A stretch of DNA of 64,000 bases from CAKZQX01 sp034435975 (GTDB taxonomy: Bacteria > Chloroflexota > Chloroflexia > Chloroflexales > Chloroflexaceae): positions 4,022-68,021 of the forward strand of contig DAOTWD010000018.1 in assembly GCA_034435975.1 (NCBI GenBank), in the 5' to 3' direction. Of the stretch, positions 18,933-27,933 are shown piece after piece (position 1 is the first letter of the stretch; each line of letters starts with the position of its first letter). Below the pieces are notes generated by a model. That model worked only from the letters and a program-made list of their open reading frames with translations, had not been told where the DNA came from and made no database searches. A program made the position numbers and the translations under genes.

Positions 18933-19286
18933 CTACGTATGACCGACATGCTTCAAGCTCTGTTGTAGAACTTGTGCAATATGATCGTCATCTAGCGCAT
19001 AGTAGACCTGTTTTCCCTCACGTCGATCTTGAACAATACGCAGGCTACGCAGCAAGCGCAAATGGTGTGAGATAGCTGACAGTGACTCCTCCATCTGAAG
19101 GAGGCGTGCGAGATCACCAACCGTTAATTCAGCGTGTGACAGTGCGTACAGAAGCCGGACGCGTGTCGGGTCACTCAACGCCTTAAAGATTTCAGCCAGG
19201 CGGCGAGCATTCTCATCATTCAGCGGATGCGCACGGATGTGAAGTATGCGCTCCGGGTTTGCAAACTGATCCTCGCTATGTTCCAT
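18933..19286 (-). CDS. ArsR/SmtB-family metal-sensing repressor (CzrA-like site)
   Basis: A 117-residue winged-helix repressor. The recognition region (LARLLQMEESLSAISHHLRLLRS) and wing (REGKQVYYALDD) are standard. At the C-terminal helix the residues D100, H102, H113 and H116 have exactly the D-x-H ... H-x-x-H spacing of the alpha-5 zinc/cobalt site of CzrA/SmtB, so it probably senses Zn(II) or a similar ion. The alpha-3 cysteines of ArsR/CadC are missing (ELTVGDLA has T where they carry Cys). It lies 12 bases after the DtxR-type gene on the same strand, so the two regulators are probably co-transcribed. No metal transporter is adjacent. Confidence 0.88.
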   Translation of the reverse strand: MEHSEDQFANPERILHIRAHPLNDENARRLAEIFKALSDPTRVRLLYALSHAELTVGDLARLLQMEESLSAISHHLRLLRSLRIVQDRREGKQVYYALDDDHIAQVLQQSLKHVGHT

Positions 19287-19298
19287 TCTGTTCCCGTT

Positions 19299-19979
19299 TC
19301 ATTGCTTTACAAAGATGGTACGAGCCAGACGGCGGTCTAGCGTTTGTGTTGTCTCACCAATACGAATGGACAGTGGCCCATCGAAGGGCGCACTATGAAC
19401 CACAGCAACACGGACGCCAGGGACGATACCCAGTTCAGCCAGATACCGTAAGCGTGCTGCATCTTGATCACGAACGCGCACAATCCGCGCATTGTCACCC
19501 ACTGGCACATCGCTGAGGCGCATATCGTGACTACTCGGTATAGCGCCATCCAGCGTTGGAATAGGGTCACCATGCGGGTCAAAATCAGGCTGACCCAGGT
19601 GTGCCGCAATCCGGGCTTCAAGTTTTTCACTGATATGATGCTCCAGACACTCGGCTTCTTCGTGGACTTCGTCCCAGCTATATCCCAGAGCTTCAACCAG
19701 ATATAACTCGAGCAGCCGATGATGGCGAATGACTTCCAGCGCGATCTTTTCGCCACTGGTGGTTAAGTGTACCCCCTGATAGGGGGTGTGGGTGACAAGG
19801 TTCATTTCCGCCAGGCGCTTGATCATGCCCGTAACTGAGCCGGGCTTAAAGCCACCAAGTTGTTCACCCAGCAACGACGTTGTCACCTCATCACCCTGTT
19901 GTTGCAGGGTGTAGATCGCTTTGAGATAATCTTCAATCGCTGGTGTAACGCGACGTGTATGTTCATCTGGTGGGGTCAT
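19299..19979 (-). CDS. DtxR/MntR-family metalloregulator
   Basis: A 226-residue iron- or manganese-dependent repressor with three parts: an N-terminal winged helix (VTPAIEDYLKAIYTLQQQG, then LGGFKPGSVTGMIKRLAEMN), the metal-binding dimer domain (EVIRHHRLLELYLVEALG and EEAECLEHHIS, supplying His/Glu/Cys ligands) and a C-terminal FeoA/SH3-like domain (about 150-226). The cysteine in AECLEHH suggests a DtxR/IdeR-type site over the Mn-specific MntR type. It heads a two-gene operon with the ArsR-type zinc sensor. Confidence 0.92.
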   Translation of the reverse strand: MTPPDEHTRRVTPAIEDYLKAIYTLQQQGDEVTTSLLGEQLGGFKPGSVTGMIKRLAEMNLVTHTPYQGVHLTTSGEKIALEVIRHHRLLELYLVEALGYSWDEVHEEAECLEHHISEKLEARIAAHLGQPDFDPHGDPIPTLDGAIPSSHDMRLSDVPVGDNARIVRVRDQDAARLRYLAELGIVPGVRVAVVHSAPFDGPLSIRIGETTQTLDRRLARTIFVKQ

Positions 19980-20659
19980 TATACTCTACCTTTCCTCTAC
20001 ATATCTACCCAGTTGGGCGTGGCCTGGATCTCCTACGCATAGCACAGGTACAATATGATGGCTAAGTCGTAACTGTTCCGGTGGGGTGGTCTGGAGAGGC
20101 ATTGTGTTTCGCAGCGGCCTGCGATCCTCGCCAACCCTGCTGTGGCGAAACTTCCCATGAACGGTTACGCACAGTCTGCAAATGAGCCAATAACCACGAT
20201 TGATCCAGTTCAACGCAGGAGTCGTACCTGGCGGGATATGAGCAACTGTTGAAAGCTTACCATACTCTATGCCTCTGTGTCTATGTCTATGATCCAGAGC
20301 ATGCCCTGTGTACAGGAAATATGTGCTGGCCGGTATGTTCGATGCTGATTCGTCGAGTCCACCGTCCACCCATTCTGGTCTATGAACAGGCGGGCGACGG
20401 GCCGCAAAGCCCCGCCCGCGCGGGCGACCGTGCCCGGCCCGTGAACCAGGCTATCGTGTACCTTTTGTTAGCGACATGATGTAGGGCAGGAAGTTATGCT
20501 ATGTGTGGTCGGATGTGTGATTATATTGGTGGACGGTGGATGTAGTCGTATGGATCAGGGGCATGCATATGCCGTGGCGTCAGGACGGGTGCCACCACCG
20601 AGTAGTGACACCCGTCCGAAGGATTCAGCCGCTTTGTGCTTTGCGTTCAGCCGCTTTAA
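19980..20659. other. 680-bp intergenic region
   Basis: No supported gene. It contains a segment at 20075-20105 that shares the exact 15-mer TCTGGAGAGGCATTG with intergenic DNA near 48391, a very GC-rich palindromic patch at about 20390-20450 (repeated GGGCG/CGCCC), and the terminator-like hairpin of the large surface-protein gene at 20583-20617. Confidence 0.5.
20583..20617 (-). terminator. terminator-like hairpin after the SdrD_B gene
   Basis: GGACGGGTG at 20583-20591 pairs with CACCCGTCC at 20609-20617; past one mismatch, CAC/GTG extend the stem to 12 pairs. It lies about 45 bases downstream of the large gene's stop on the minus strand. No U-run follows, so it may need a factor or protect the mRNA end. 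Confidence 0.55.
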
Positions 20660-23600
20660 TTAGCGTACCGTCAGCGGTAGGAACACCTTGAAGGTGTTGC
20701 TGGCGGTCTGGGCATTGATCCGAATCGGGCCATGGATACTGGTCGTGCCGTCAACTTCCACCTCTTCTAGCCAGTAGCGATAGTCGCCATCGTCTGTCGC
20801 CGTACTATCGTTCCAGCTATAGGCCGCGCCGTTCGCGCCTCGCCCGCGAGCCAGAATGATCGTTGGTGTGATGCGGGTGGCCAGGGCACGATCATCACCG
20901 GTGCCGCGATAGAGCTGGTAGCCCCAGGTGTTACGTTCCACCCCGGTCTCCCAGCGTATAACTACCCGACCGCCCTCACGCGTGGCCGTGAAGCGGTTCA
21001 GCGTGATCGCCGTCGGCTGGGTGGTGGTCATACCTGCCCAGATGGTCAGGATATTCTCACCTGCCCCGATAGTGATCGACCCCGTGCGGCCAGTTACCGG
21101 ATCAACATCGCTGTCGGTGGTCGGGTCGCCCCGTCCTTGCCACGTAAAGAAATAGCCGTCCAGCAGTGTAAACCCGAGCTGATAGGTACCGGGCGTCAGG
21201 TGGGTGAAGAGATAGCGCCCATCGGCATCGGTGGTGGTGGTCGCCACAATGTTGCCCTGCTCGTCATAGAGCGTCACCGTCACGTCCGCGATACCCGGCT
21301 CACCCGGGTCGCGCTGACCGTTGTTGTTCAGGTCACGCCACACCACGCTGCCCAGGCTGGCGGGTTGGAAGATGCCGAAGTCGATGGTCAGGTTGGTGTT
21401 GGGATCGTTGTCGCCATCGTTGGTCGGCTCGCCGCCCGGCGTGAGCGTGACGGTGCTGCTGTGAATAAGCCCGGATTGCACCTCGGTGCCATGATCGGCA
21501 TTGTTCCGGTCGCTATTGCCATCAATGCCTGGCTCGTAGGGGCCGCTGTCCTGACCATTGCGCCCGGTGCTGCTGCGATAGCCTGCCGGGGGCAGGATCT
21601 CGACGATGTAGTCACCCGCCGTCAGGCCCGTGAACAGGTAGTTGCCATTGCTGTCCGTGGTGGTCTCTGCAATTGGATCGCCAACGGGTTGTCCATTGGT
21701 GGCGCGGTAGAGCCGCACGGTGACACCACGGACACCCTGCTCACCCGCATCGACCACGCCGTTGTTGTTGGCATCCAGCCACACCAGGTCGCCCAGACTG
21801 AGCAGGCGGTAAAGACCCGCATCAATCGTCAGGTTATTCTCACCCGAACGCAGGCGGATGATGCTGGTGCGCCCATTGCTCGGATCGGCATCGCTATCGC
21901 GGGTGTCATCGATACCCCGATCTGGCAATGTAAAGGCATAGCCATCAGGCAACACGAACTCGACCTGATAGGGCAGCCCCGGTGTCAGGTCTGTGAACTG
22001 GTAGCGCCCCTCGGCGTCGGTAATTACCGTCCGCGGGGTGCCATCTGGATTGCGCACCGGATCGCCGTTGCCATCGAGCAATCGCACCGTTACGTCTGGC
22101 ACGCCCGGTTCGCCATTGTCCTGGATGCCGTTGCCATTGCTATCCAACCAGACCCGGTCGCCTAGGCTGGCGGGACGGTACAGACCGGCATCAATGGTCG
22201 GGTTGCTCTCACCCACGGCCAGGTCGATGATCTCTGTCCGTCCTGTCGTCGGGTCAACATTGCTATCGCGTGCGCGATCAGCGCCTTGATTGGGCAGAGT
22301 GAACCGGTAGCCACTCGGTGGTTCAAACTCCACCTGATAGCTGCCCGGCACCAGGTCGCCAAAGAAGTAGTAGCCCTGGTCGTTGGTGGTCGTTTCGTGG
22401 ATCAGGGTGCCGTTACCGTCCCGCAGAATAACCTTGACCCCGGACACGGGCGGTTCGTCCGTATCCTGGATACCGTTGCGGTTGAGATCCTCCCAGACAT
22501 AATCGCCCAGACCGGCCAGTTGGTAGATTCCGGCGTCCCAGGTCGAGTCGTGCTGCTCCGGGCCGAGCGTGATGGTTGCTGTGCGTCCATTGCTCGGATC
22601 GGCGTCGCTGTCGCGGGTCGTATCGCCGCCCTGATTCGGCTCAGTGAAGGCGTAACCCGGCGGCAGGTTGCTAAACACCAGGTAGTATTCACCTGGCTGC
22701 AGGCCGGTGAAGCCATAGGTGCCGTTGCCGTCAGTTGTCATCGTGGCAACCTGCGCGCCATTGGCGCGATAGAGCGTCACTGTCACACCTGGCACACCTG
22801 CTTCGCCCGCGTCCTGGATGCCGTTACGATTGGTATCGAACCAGACCCGATCACCCAGACTGGAGAGAACGAAGACGCCAAAGTCAACCGTCAGGTTGGT
22901 GTTGGGGTCGCTATCGCCATCATCCGTCGGTTCTGCGTTGGGTGTCAGTGTCACCGCGCTGCTGGCAATGACGCCATTTGCCCCGAGGGTGCCAATCACC
23001 GTGCCGTTATCGTCATTATTGACGTCGTTGTTGGGACTGGGCGCGGGTTCACTATTATCTCCGGTGCTGCTGGTATAGCCCACCAGCACGCCAGTACCGC
23101 TGAAGTTGCCTGCCGGTAGCACAACCAGATAATCGCCGGGCAGCAGTCCATCAAAGCGGTAGAGTCCCCCATCGCTGGTGACGGTTTCGGCGATGAACTG
23201 ATCGCCCGTATCAAAGACACCACTGCCATTGGTGTCGCGGTACAACTGCACCACTACCCCGTCAATGCCGCTCTCGCCGGGATCAACCCGTCCATTGTTG
23301 TTGGTATCGTGCCAGACCAGGTCGCCCAGACTGAGCAACCGGAAGAAGCCCGCATCGTAGGTCGGGATGTAGCTGCCCGGTGCGCCCGTGGGTGCTGCCA
23401 TCTGCGGGTAGTTGTCGGTGCCTATGGCTGCTCCTGGTGTGGGCAGCACCGCGTTCGAGTCAACCGTATTATTGGTTCCTTGCTCTGATGGGGAGGGATA
23501 CAGGCCCACCAGCGGCCCGGTACCGGTATAGTCATCCGGGTTGTCAAGCCGGATCACATAGTCCGTGGTCGGTTGCAGGTTGATGAAGCGATAGAAGCCG

Positions 23601-26600
23601 TTCGCATCCGTCGTCGTAGTGGCAATCAGCGTGGTGCCACTGGCATCGTACAGGTTGACGGTCACGCTGGGAATACCCAGTTCGCCCGCGTCCTGGATGC
23701 CATCGCCATCAATGTCATACCAGACGAAGTCGCCGATGCTGGCGGGCTGGAACACGCCGAAGTCAATCGTCAGATTGCTGTTATTGTCCAGCGCCGCATC
23801 GGGCAGACCGGGTGTGGCGGGTTCGCCGGTCGGAGCCGCGCCAGAGGCCAGCGTGACCGGGGTACTGCGAATGCTGCCGCCCGTGCCCAGCGTGCCCACG
23901 ACCGTGCCGTTGTCGTCGCCATCGGTGATACCGCTTGCCCCCGGCTCATACGGGCCCGTGGCCGACGCCCACTGACCAGTGCTGCTGGTGTAGCCCACCA
24001 GCGGCCCGGTGCCGGTGAAGTTGGCGGCTGCCAGTTCGACGATGTAGGCGCCGGGTTGCAGGTTGGTGAACAGGTAGTAGCCCTGCGCGGTGGTCGTCGT
24101 GGTGGCAATGATCGTGGTGCCCGTGCTGTCGAGCAGGTTGACGGTCACACCGCCAATGCCTGTACCTAGCCCGTCGTTGTCCAGGCCGTCGTTGTTCAGG
24201 TCATGCCAGACGCGGTTGCCCAGACTTAACGGCTGGAAGAAGCCCGCATCGTAGGTCGGCGTGTTACTGCCTGCGGCACCGGTCGTTGCCGCCATCTGTG
24301 GGTAGTTACCAGGGCCGATCGGGTCGGCCGGCGTCGGCAGGGTGGCATCTGAATCGACCGTATCATCGCCGCCCTGATTGGCCGGTGAGAGTTGATAGCC
24401 CACCAGCGGCCCGGTACCGGTGTAGTCTGCCGGGTTGTCAAGCCGGATCACATAGGCCGTGGTCGGTGGCAGGTTGATGAAGCGATAGAAGCCGTTCGCA
24501 TCCGTCGTCGTAGTGGCAATCAGCGTGGTGCCACTGGCATCGTACAGGTTGACGGTCACGCCGGAGATACCCGGTTCGCCCGCGTCCTGGATGCCATTGT
24601 TATTGGCGTCATTCCAGATGAAATCGCCGATGCTGGCGGGCTGGAACACGCCGAAGTCCAGAGTCAGGTTGGAGCGATTATCGGGTGTGGTGTCCGGGAA
24701 GCCGGGCGTGTTCGGGCCACTCGGCTCATTGAGTGGCTCATTAGCGCCTGGCCCCAGCGTGATCACCTGGCTGATGATCCCACCCGTCAAGCCCGGCGTG
24801 GTCAGCCCGCCGCTGCCGATATTGCCATTGTCATCTTGATCGACATTGTTGTTGGGGTCGGGCGATGCCGGGCCTTCATATGGGCCGGTGGCTGATCCCC
24901 ACTGACCGGTGCTGCTGGTGTAGCCTTCCAGTGGCCCACCAGCCGCGAAGTTCGCGGCTGGCAGATGCACCAGATAGTCACCAGGTGGCAGGTTGGTGAA
25001 CAGATAGTAGCCACCGCTGCTGGTGACAACGGTGTCCATCAATAGATCGCCAGTATCAAGGATACCATTGCCGTTGGTATCAGCGTAGAGCCGAACCGTC
25101 ACACCATTTATACCTGTGCCTGGCCCATCATCGTCTAACCCGTTGTTATTTACGTCGTACCAGACGCGGTTGCCCACGCTAAACGGCGGCGTAAAGCCAA
25201 AGTCGTAGGTGTGGTTGTTGTAGCCTGCACCCGCCAGATTGGCGTAGGGGATGCGGTAGACCGCATTGGTTCCGTTCAGGGTTCCATTCGAGTCGCGGCT
25301 TGTGCCATTGGGCGAGGGATCGGCGTTGGCCTGGGTTACGGCCATGCCAGCAAGAGGTGCCTGCTGTGTAGCACCCACGGCGTTGGGGATGCGAATCTCG
25401 TAATCCGAGTCGCCGCCAGGTGTGCCAGTGCGCGGGCGAATACCGATGCCGCCGTCGTGAATAATATTATCGTTCAGGTCGGCGTCGGTAGCATTCTGAC
25501 CGCTAATGAAATAATACTCGCCATTGACATCGGTGGTAGCCACGCCAATGCGTGTACCATCACGCCACAGTTCGACCTCCACACCCGCCAGCGGCGGTTC
25601 GCCAGGATCCTGGATGCCATTGCCGTTATCATCGCGCCAGACGCGGTTGCCGATCTGGATCGGTGCCTGGTCGCACAGCAACTCCACATCGCCCAGACCG
25701 GCCGCCTTGCCCATGCTGGAAGGTTGTTGTGCTGTACCGGTACCAATAACGACATCCTGCCCAAAGACCAGATAGGTGCGCGGACGGGTGCCATTGGTGG
25801 TATCAAACCAGCGGAAGCCGCCCGAACGGAAAGGCCCGGGGTCGTTAGGATCATACGCAGTACTGACCACCTCGCGTCGGCCAGGATGCAGCGCCAGACC
25901 ACCAAGCGTGACCTCCTGGTGCGTACCGCCATAAGCGTCCATTCCAAAAAACTCGCCCCCACCCGGCCCCTGGTTGTTGCCGACGCCGGTGCCCGTCAGT
26001 CCTGTAGCGGCACAGGCACCATTGCTCTCCAGCACATAGCCGCCAGCCGGGTTGACGCAGAGCCGCAAGGTGTCGCCACCAGCAACACCTTCATAGGTTC
26101 CCGTATCAGCAGCAAGCGTGCTATAGTTACGGTTGCCCAGTTGCATGCCCGCACGATCGAGCAAACCGAGAACCATTGCACCATCGGCATCGAACTCGAT
26201 CGCCGTCAACATCGGCTGCGGGTACATAGTCTGGGTAAAAGGCCCGCCACCAGGCAACGGCATCGGTGCATTAATATCACCCCACTCGTTAATCCACGGC
26301 AGCCAGGCCGCCGATGGTTGATTGCCTCCTTGCTGGCTGAGCAGGCCACGCGGGTAGTCCAGCGGGAAATCATAGACCAGATCAAAGTTCCCCACCGCAC
26401 CAGTCGGGTCGTGGCGATAGATATAGGCCCGCAGATGAGAGGTATTGGTGTTCTTACCAGTATAGGGCAACTCACCCGAGCAGACGCCGCCAATATACAC
26501 CTGACCACGATAGGTCTTGACCGCCCAGGGTCGGAATTCGCCACTGGTGCAGCTAGGGTTGGGTACCGCATGCACGGTGATGTCGGCGGCGGTGGGGGTG

Positions 26601-27628
26601 GTGGCGGGAACGCCCACGCGGATCTCGAGCAGCGAGCGCGTGGTGAGGTTCATCACCCACAGCGTCTCCTCGTCTTCGGAGAGCGAGATGCCGCCGATGC
26701 CCAGCTTGCCCACTGCATCGAAGGCGTCCGGATCGCGGTTAGGAGCGGCCGAGTCGGCGGTTAGATTACGCGGAGGCAGCGTACCAACGCCCGTACCCAC
26801 TGGATACCCCGCTGTGTTCAGATTAATGAGGACACTCGGAGAGTTGACACCGCTCGGATCAACCGTATAGATTGCGCCAATGCCACCTGGCCCGAAGCCA
26901 GAGTGTCGGCGTACCACAGCGGCAGCGAGCAACGTCTGGCTGGAGCGCTGGTAGGTCAGACCCCAGATGGCTCCGATCTGAGCACCGGTAGCAAGGTAGT
27001 TGTTTGAACCGGGGCCAGTATTCGGTGGCACAAAAGGGATTTCTACCAGCGCCGGGCGATCGGCAGCCGGAAATGCACCAGTTGGGGCAAGCAGCGGATC
27101 GCCATTGCTATAGCAACTGGAGGCGATGTTCGGGTTGTTCTGGCAATACTCGGCCGGGTTGTGCAGCCCAAAATTGATATTGGCCGAGTTGCCGTCAGGC
27201 ACAAACTGCACGCTAGTGCCGTTGCCGGTACCATGGCGCGCGGGCTGCAGGTAGGTCGGCCAGCCGCTAAACTCGATGCGGTAGGGGCCGGTGCCCGTTG
27301 CGTTCAGGCTGTAGGAGCCGAGGGCCGGGGTGTTCGGGCCAGTACAGGCGGCTATCGGGGTGCCCGCACCAACACAGATCGTGGCAAAGCTAGTGGTAGT
27401 GCCCTGCACATCCCCGGCACTATCGTAGGCCGTCACGGTAATGCCGCCCAGCCCTGGTTCATTGGGATCACGGAAACCATCGCTATCATAATCGGCAAAA
27501 ACCGTACCGCTGATCGTGCCAGCGGCGTATGCCACCGACCAGGGACGCAGTCCCATCGCAGCAACGCTACTCAAGAGCAGAAGCAGAATCAGGCTAACCG
27601 CGAGAAGACGAACATGTAATGCTTTCAT
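20660..27628 (-). CDS. giant secreted multidomain SdrD_B surface protein
   Basis: A 2322-residue exported protein. It starts at ATG 27628, with AAAGGAGG four bases upstream, and a Sec signal peptide (MKALHVRLL, hydrophobic LLLLLSS core, AYA cleavage). Then one SdrD_B-like domain (GTVFADYDSDGFRDPNEPG), a unique region of about 500 residues (about 150-650) that looks beta-rich, and 11 more SdrD_B/Cna_B-type domains, each opening with a Ca-binding-like motif such as GDRVWFDTNRNGIQDAGE. A final beta domain ends FKVFLPLTVR. There is no LPXTG motif or C-terminal helix, so it is not sortase-anchored. Two repeat blocks 894 bp apart are identical over 92 bp. Likely an adhesive or structural rod on the filament surface. 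Confidence 0.9.
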   Translation of the reverse strand: MKALHVRLLAVSLILLLLLSSVAAMGLRPWSVAYAAGTISGTVFADYDSDGFRDPNEPGLGGITVTAYDSAGDVQGTTTSFATICVGAGTPIAACTGPNTPALGSYSLNATGTGPYRIEFSGWPTYLQPARHGTGNGTSVQFVPDGNSANINFGLHNPAEYCQNNPNIASSCYSNGDPLLAPTGAFPAADRPALVEIPFVPPNTGPGSNNYLATGAQIGAIWGLTYQRSSQTLLAAAVVRRHSGFGPGGIGAIYTVDPSGVNSPSVLINLNTAGYPVGTGVGTLPPRNLTADSAAPNRDPDAFDAVGKLGIGGISLSEDEETLWVMNLTTRSLLEIRVGVPATTPTAADITVHAVPNPSCTSGEFRPWAVKTYRGQVYIGGVCSGELPYTGKNTNTSHLRAYIYRHDPTGAVGNFDLVYDFPLDYPRGLLSQQGGNQPSAAWLPWINEWGDINAPMPLPGGGPFTQTMYPQPMLTAIEFDADGAMVLGLLDRAGMQLGNRNYSTLAADTGTYEGVAGGDTLRLCVNPAGGYVLESNGACAATGLTGTGVGNNQGPGGGEFFGMDAYGGTHQEVTLGGLALHPGRREVVSTAYDPNDPGPFRSGGFRWFDTTNGTRPRTYLVFGQDVVIGTGTAQQPSSMGKAAGLGDVELLCDQAPIQIGNRVWRDDNGNGIQDPGEPPLAGVEVELWRDGTRIGVATTDVNGEYYFISGQNATDADLNDNIIHDGGIGIRPRTGTPGGDSDYEIRIPNAVGATQQAPLAGMAVTQANADPSPNGTSRDSNGTLNGTNAVYRIPYANLAGAGYNNHTYDFGFTPPFSVGNRVWYDVNNNGLDDDGPGTGINGVTVRLYADTNGNGILDTGDLLMDTVVTSSGGYYLFTNLPPGDYLVHLPAANFAAGGPLEGYTSSTGQWGSATGPYEGPASPDPNNNVDQDDNGNIGSGGLTTPGLTGGIISQVITLGPGANEPLNEPSGPNTPGFPDTTPDNRSNLTLDFGVFQPASIGDFIWNDANNNGIQDAGEPGISGVTVNLYDASGTTLIATTTTDANGFYRFINLPPTTAYVIRLDNPADYTGTGPLVGYQLSPANQGGDDTVDSDATLPTPADPIGPGNYPQMAATTGAAGSNTPTYDAGFFQPLSLGNRVWHDLNNDGLDNDGLGTGIGGVTVNLLDSTGTTIIATTTTTAQGYYLFTNLQPGAYIVELAAANFTGTGPLVGYTSSTGQWASATGPYEPGASGITDGDDNGTVVGTLGTGGSIRSTPVTLASGAAPTGEPATPGLPDAALDNNSNLTIDFGVFQPASIGDFVWYDIDGDGIQDAGELGIPSVTVNLYDASGTTLIATTTTDANGFYRFINLQPTTDYVIRLDNPDDYTGTGPLVGLYPSPSEQGTNNTVDSNAVLPTPGAAIGTDNYPQMAAPTGAPGSYIPTYDAGFFRLLSLGDLVWHDTNNNGRVDPGESGIDGVVVQLYRDTNGSGVFDTGDQFIAETVTSDGGLYRFDGLLPGDYLVVLPAGNFSGTGVLVGYTSSTGDNSEPAPSPNNDVNNDDNGTVIGTLGANGVIASSAVTLTPNAEPTDDGDSDPNTNLTVDFGVFVLSSLGDRVWFDTNRNGIQDAGEAGVPGVTVTLYRANGAQVATMTTDGNGTYGFTGLQPGEYYLVFSNLPPGYAFTEPNQGGDTTRDSDADPSNGRTATITLGPEQHDSTWDAGIYQLAGLGDYVWEDLNRNGIQDTDEPPVSGVKVILRDGNGTLIHETTTNDQGYYFFGDLVPGSYQVEFEPPSGYRFTLPNQGADRARDSNVDPTTGRTEIIDLAVGESNPTIDAGLYRPASLGDRVWLDSNGNGIQDNGEPGVPDVTVRLLDGNGDPVRNPDGTPRTVITDAEGRYQFTDLTPGLPYQVEFVLPDGYAFTLPDRGIDDTRDSDADPSNGRTSIIRLRSGENNLTIDAGLYRLLSLGDLVWLDANNNGVVDAGEQGVRGVTVRLYRATNGQPVGDPIAETTTDSNGNYLFTGLTAGDYIVEILPPAGYRSSTGRNGQDSGPYEPGIDGNSDRNNADHGTEVQSGLIHSSTVTLTPGGEPTNDGDNDPNTNLTIDFGIFQPASLGSVVWRDLNNNGQRDPGEPGIADVTVTLYDEQGNIVATTTTDADGRYLFTHLTPGTYQLGFTLLDGYFFTWQGRGDPTTDSDVDPVTGRTGSITIGAGENILTIWAGMTTTQPTAITLNRFTATREGGRVVIRWETGVERNTWGYQLYRGTGDDRALATRITPTIILARGRGANGAAYSWNDSTATDDGDYRYWLEEVEVDGTTSIHGPIRINAQTASNTFKVFLPLTVR
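23576..24561 (-). repeat. internal duplication in the SdrD_B gene, offset 894 bp
   Basis: Bases 23576-23667 are identical to 24470-24561, and the flanks are highly similar. The offset of 894 bp equals 298 codons, two SdrD_B domains, so a two-domain block was duplicated in frame recently or has been homogenised by gene conversion. Confidence 0.8.
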
Positions 27629-27933
27629 TGAACCTCCTTTCTGGTGTTTGAACATGGATTGTAGACGATGCTTGCCGTTATTGGCAGGAAACTTCGTTCA
27701 GTTGCTATTCTTTCCTCATATTTATGCCTGATGACCGCCAGATTGCCTGGTGCCTGGCAAATGTTCTCATCCACCTCTCATTATAGCTATAGCATATAGT
27801 ATGCAGTGTAATCAAAATCGGGAGATTGTGGGGATATTAGATCAAGATTTGATGCAGATCCAGAATATTGGAACGCTCGAACGCTTGAATGCCCCTGCTA
27901 TCCTCGGCAGTACACGGTTCGGGTGGTGTGGTA
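27629..27933. other. intergenic region with -10 element for the SdrD_B gene
   Basis: About 305 bp upstream of the large surface-protein gene. On the minus strand TATAAT lies at 27785-27780, about 150 bases before the start; the -35 is poor. A TTGGAACGCT motif at about 27869 resembles those at the window edge and near 16265. No gene seen. Confidence 0.45.

Noticed and set aside
21137..22165. Plus-strand open frame of 342 codons inside the SdrD_B gene
   Set aside because: It is antisense to the repeated domains, has no ribosome-binding site and is periodic like the gene beneath; an effect of GC-rich repeat codons.
25211..26764. Plus-strand open frame of 517 codons inside the SdrD_B gene
   Set aside because: Antisense to a well-supported secreted protein; low-complexity translation with no family resemblance or start signal.
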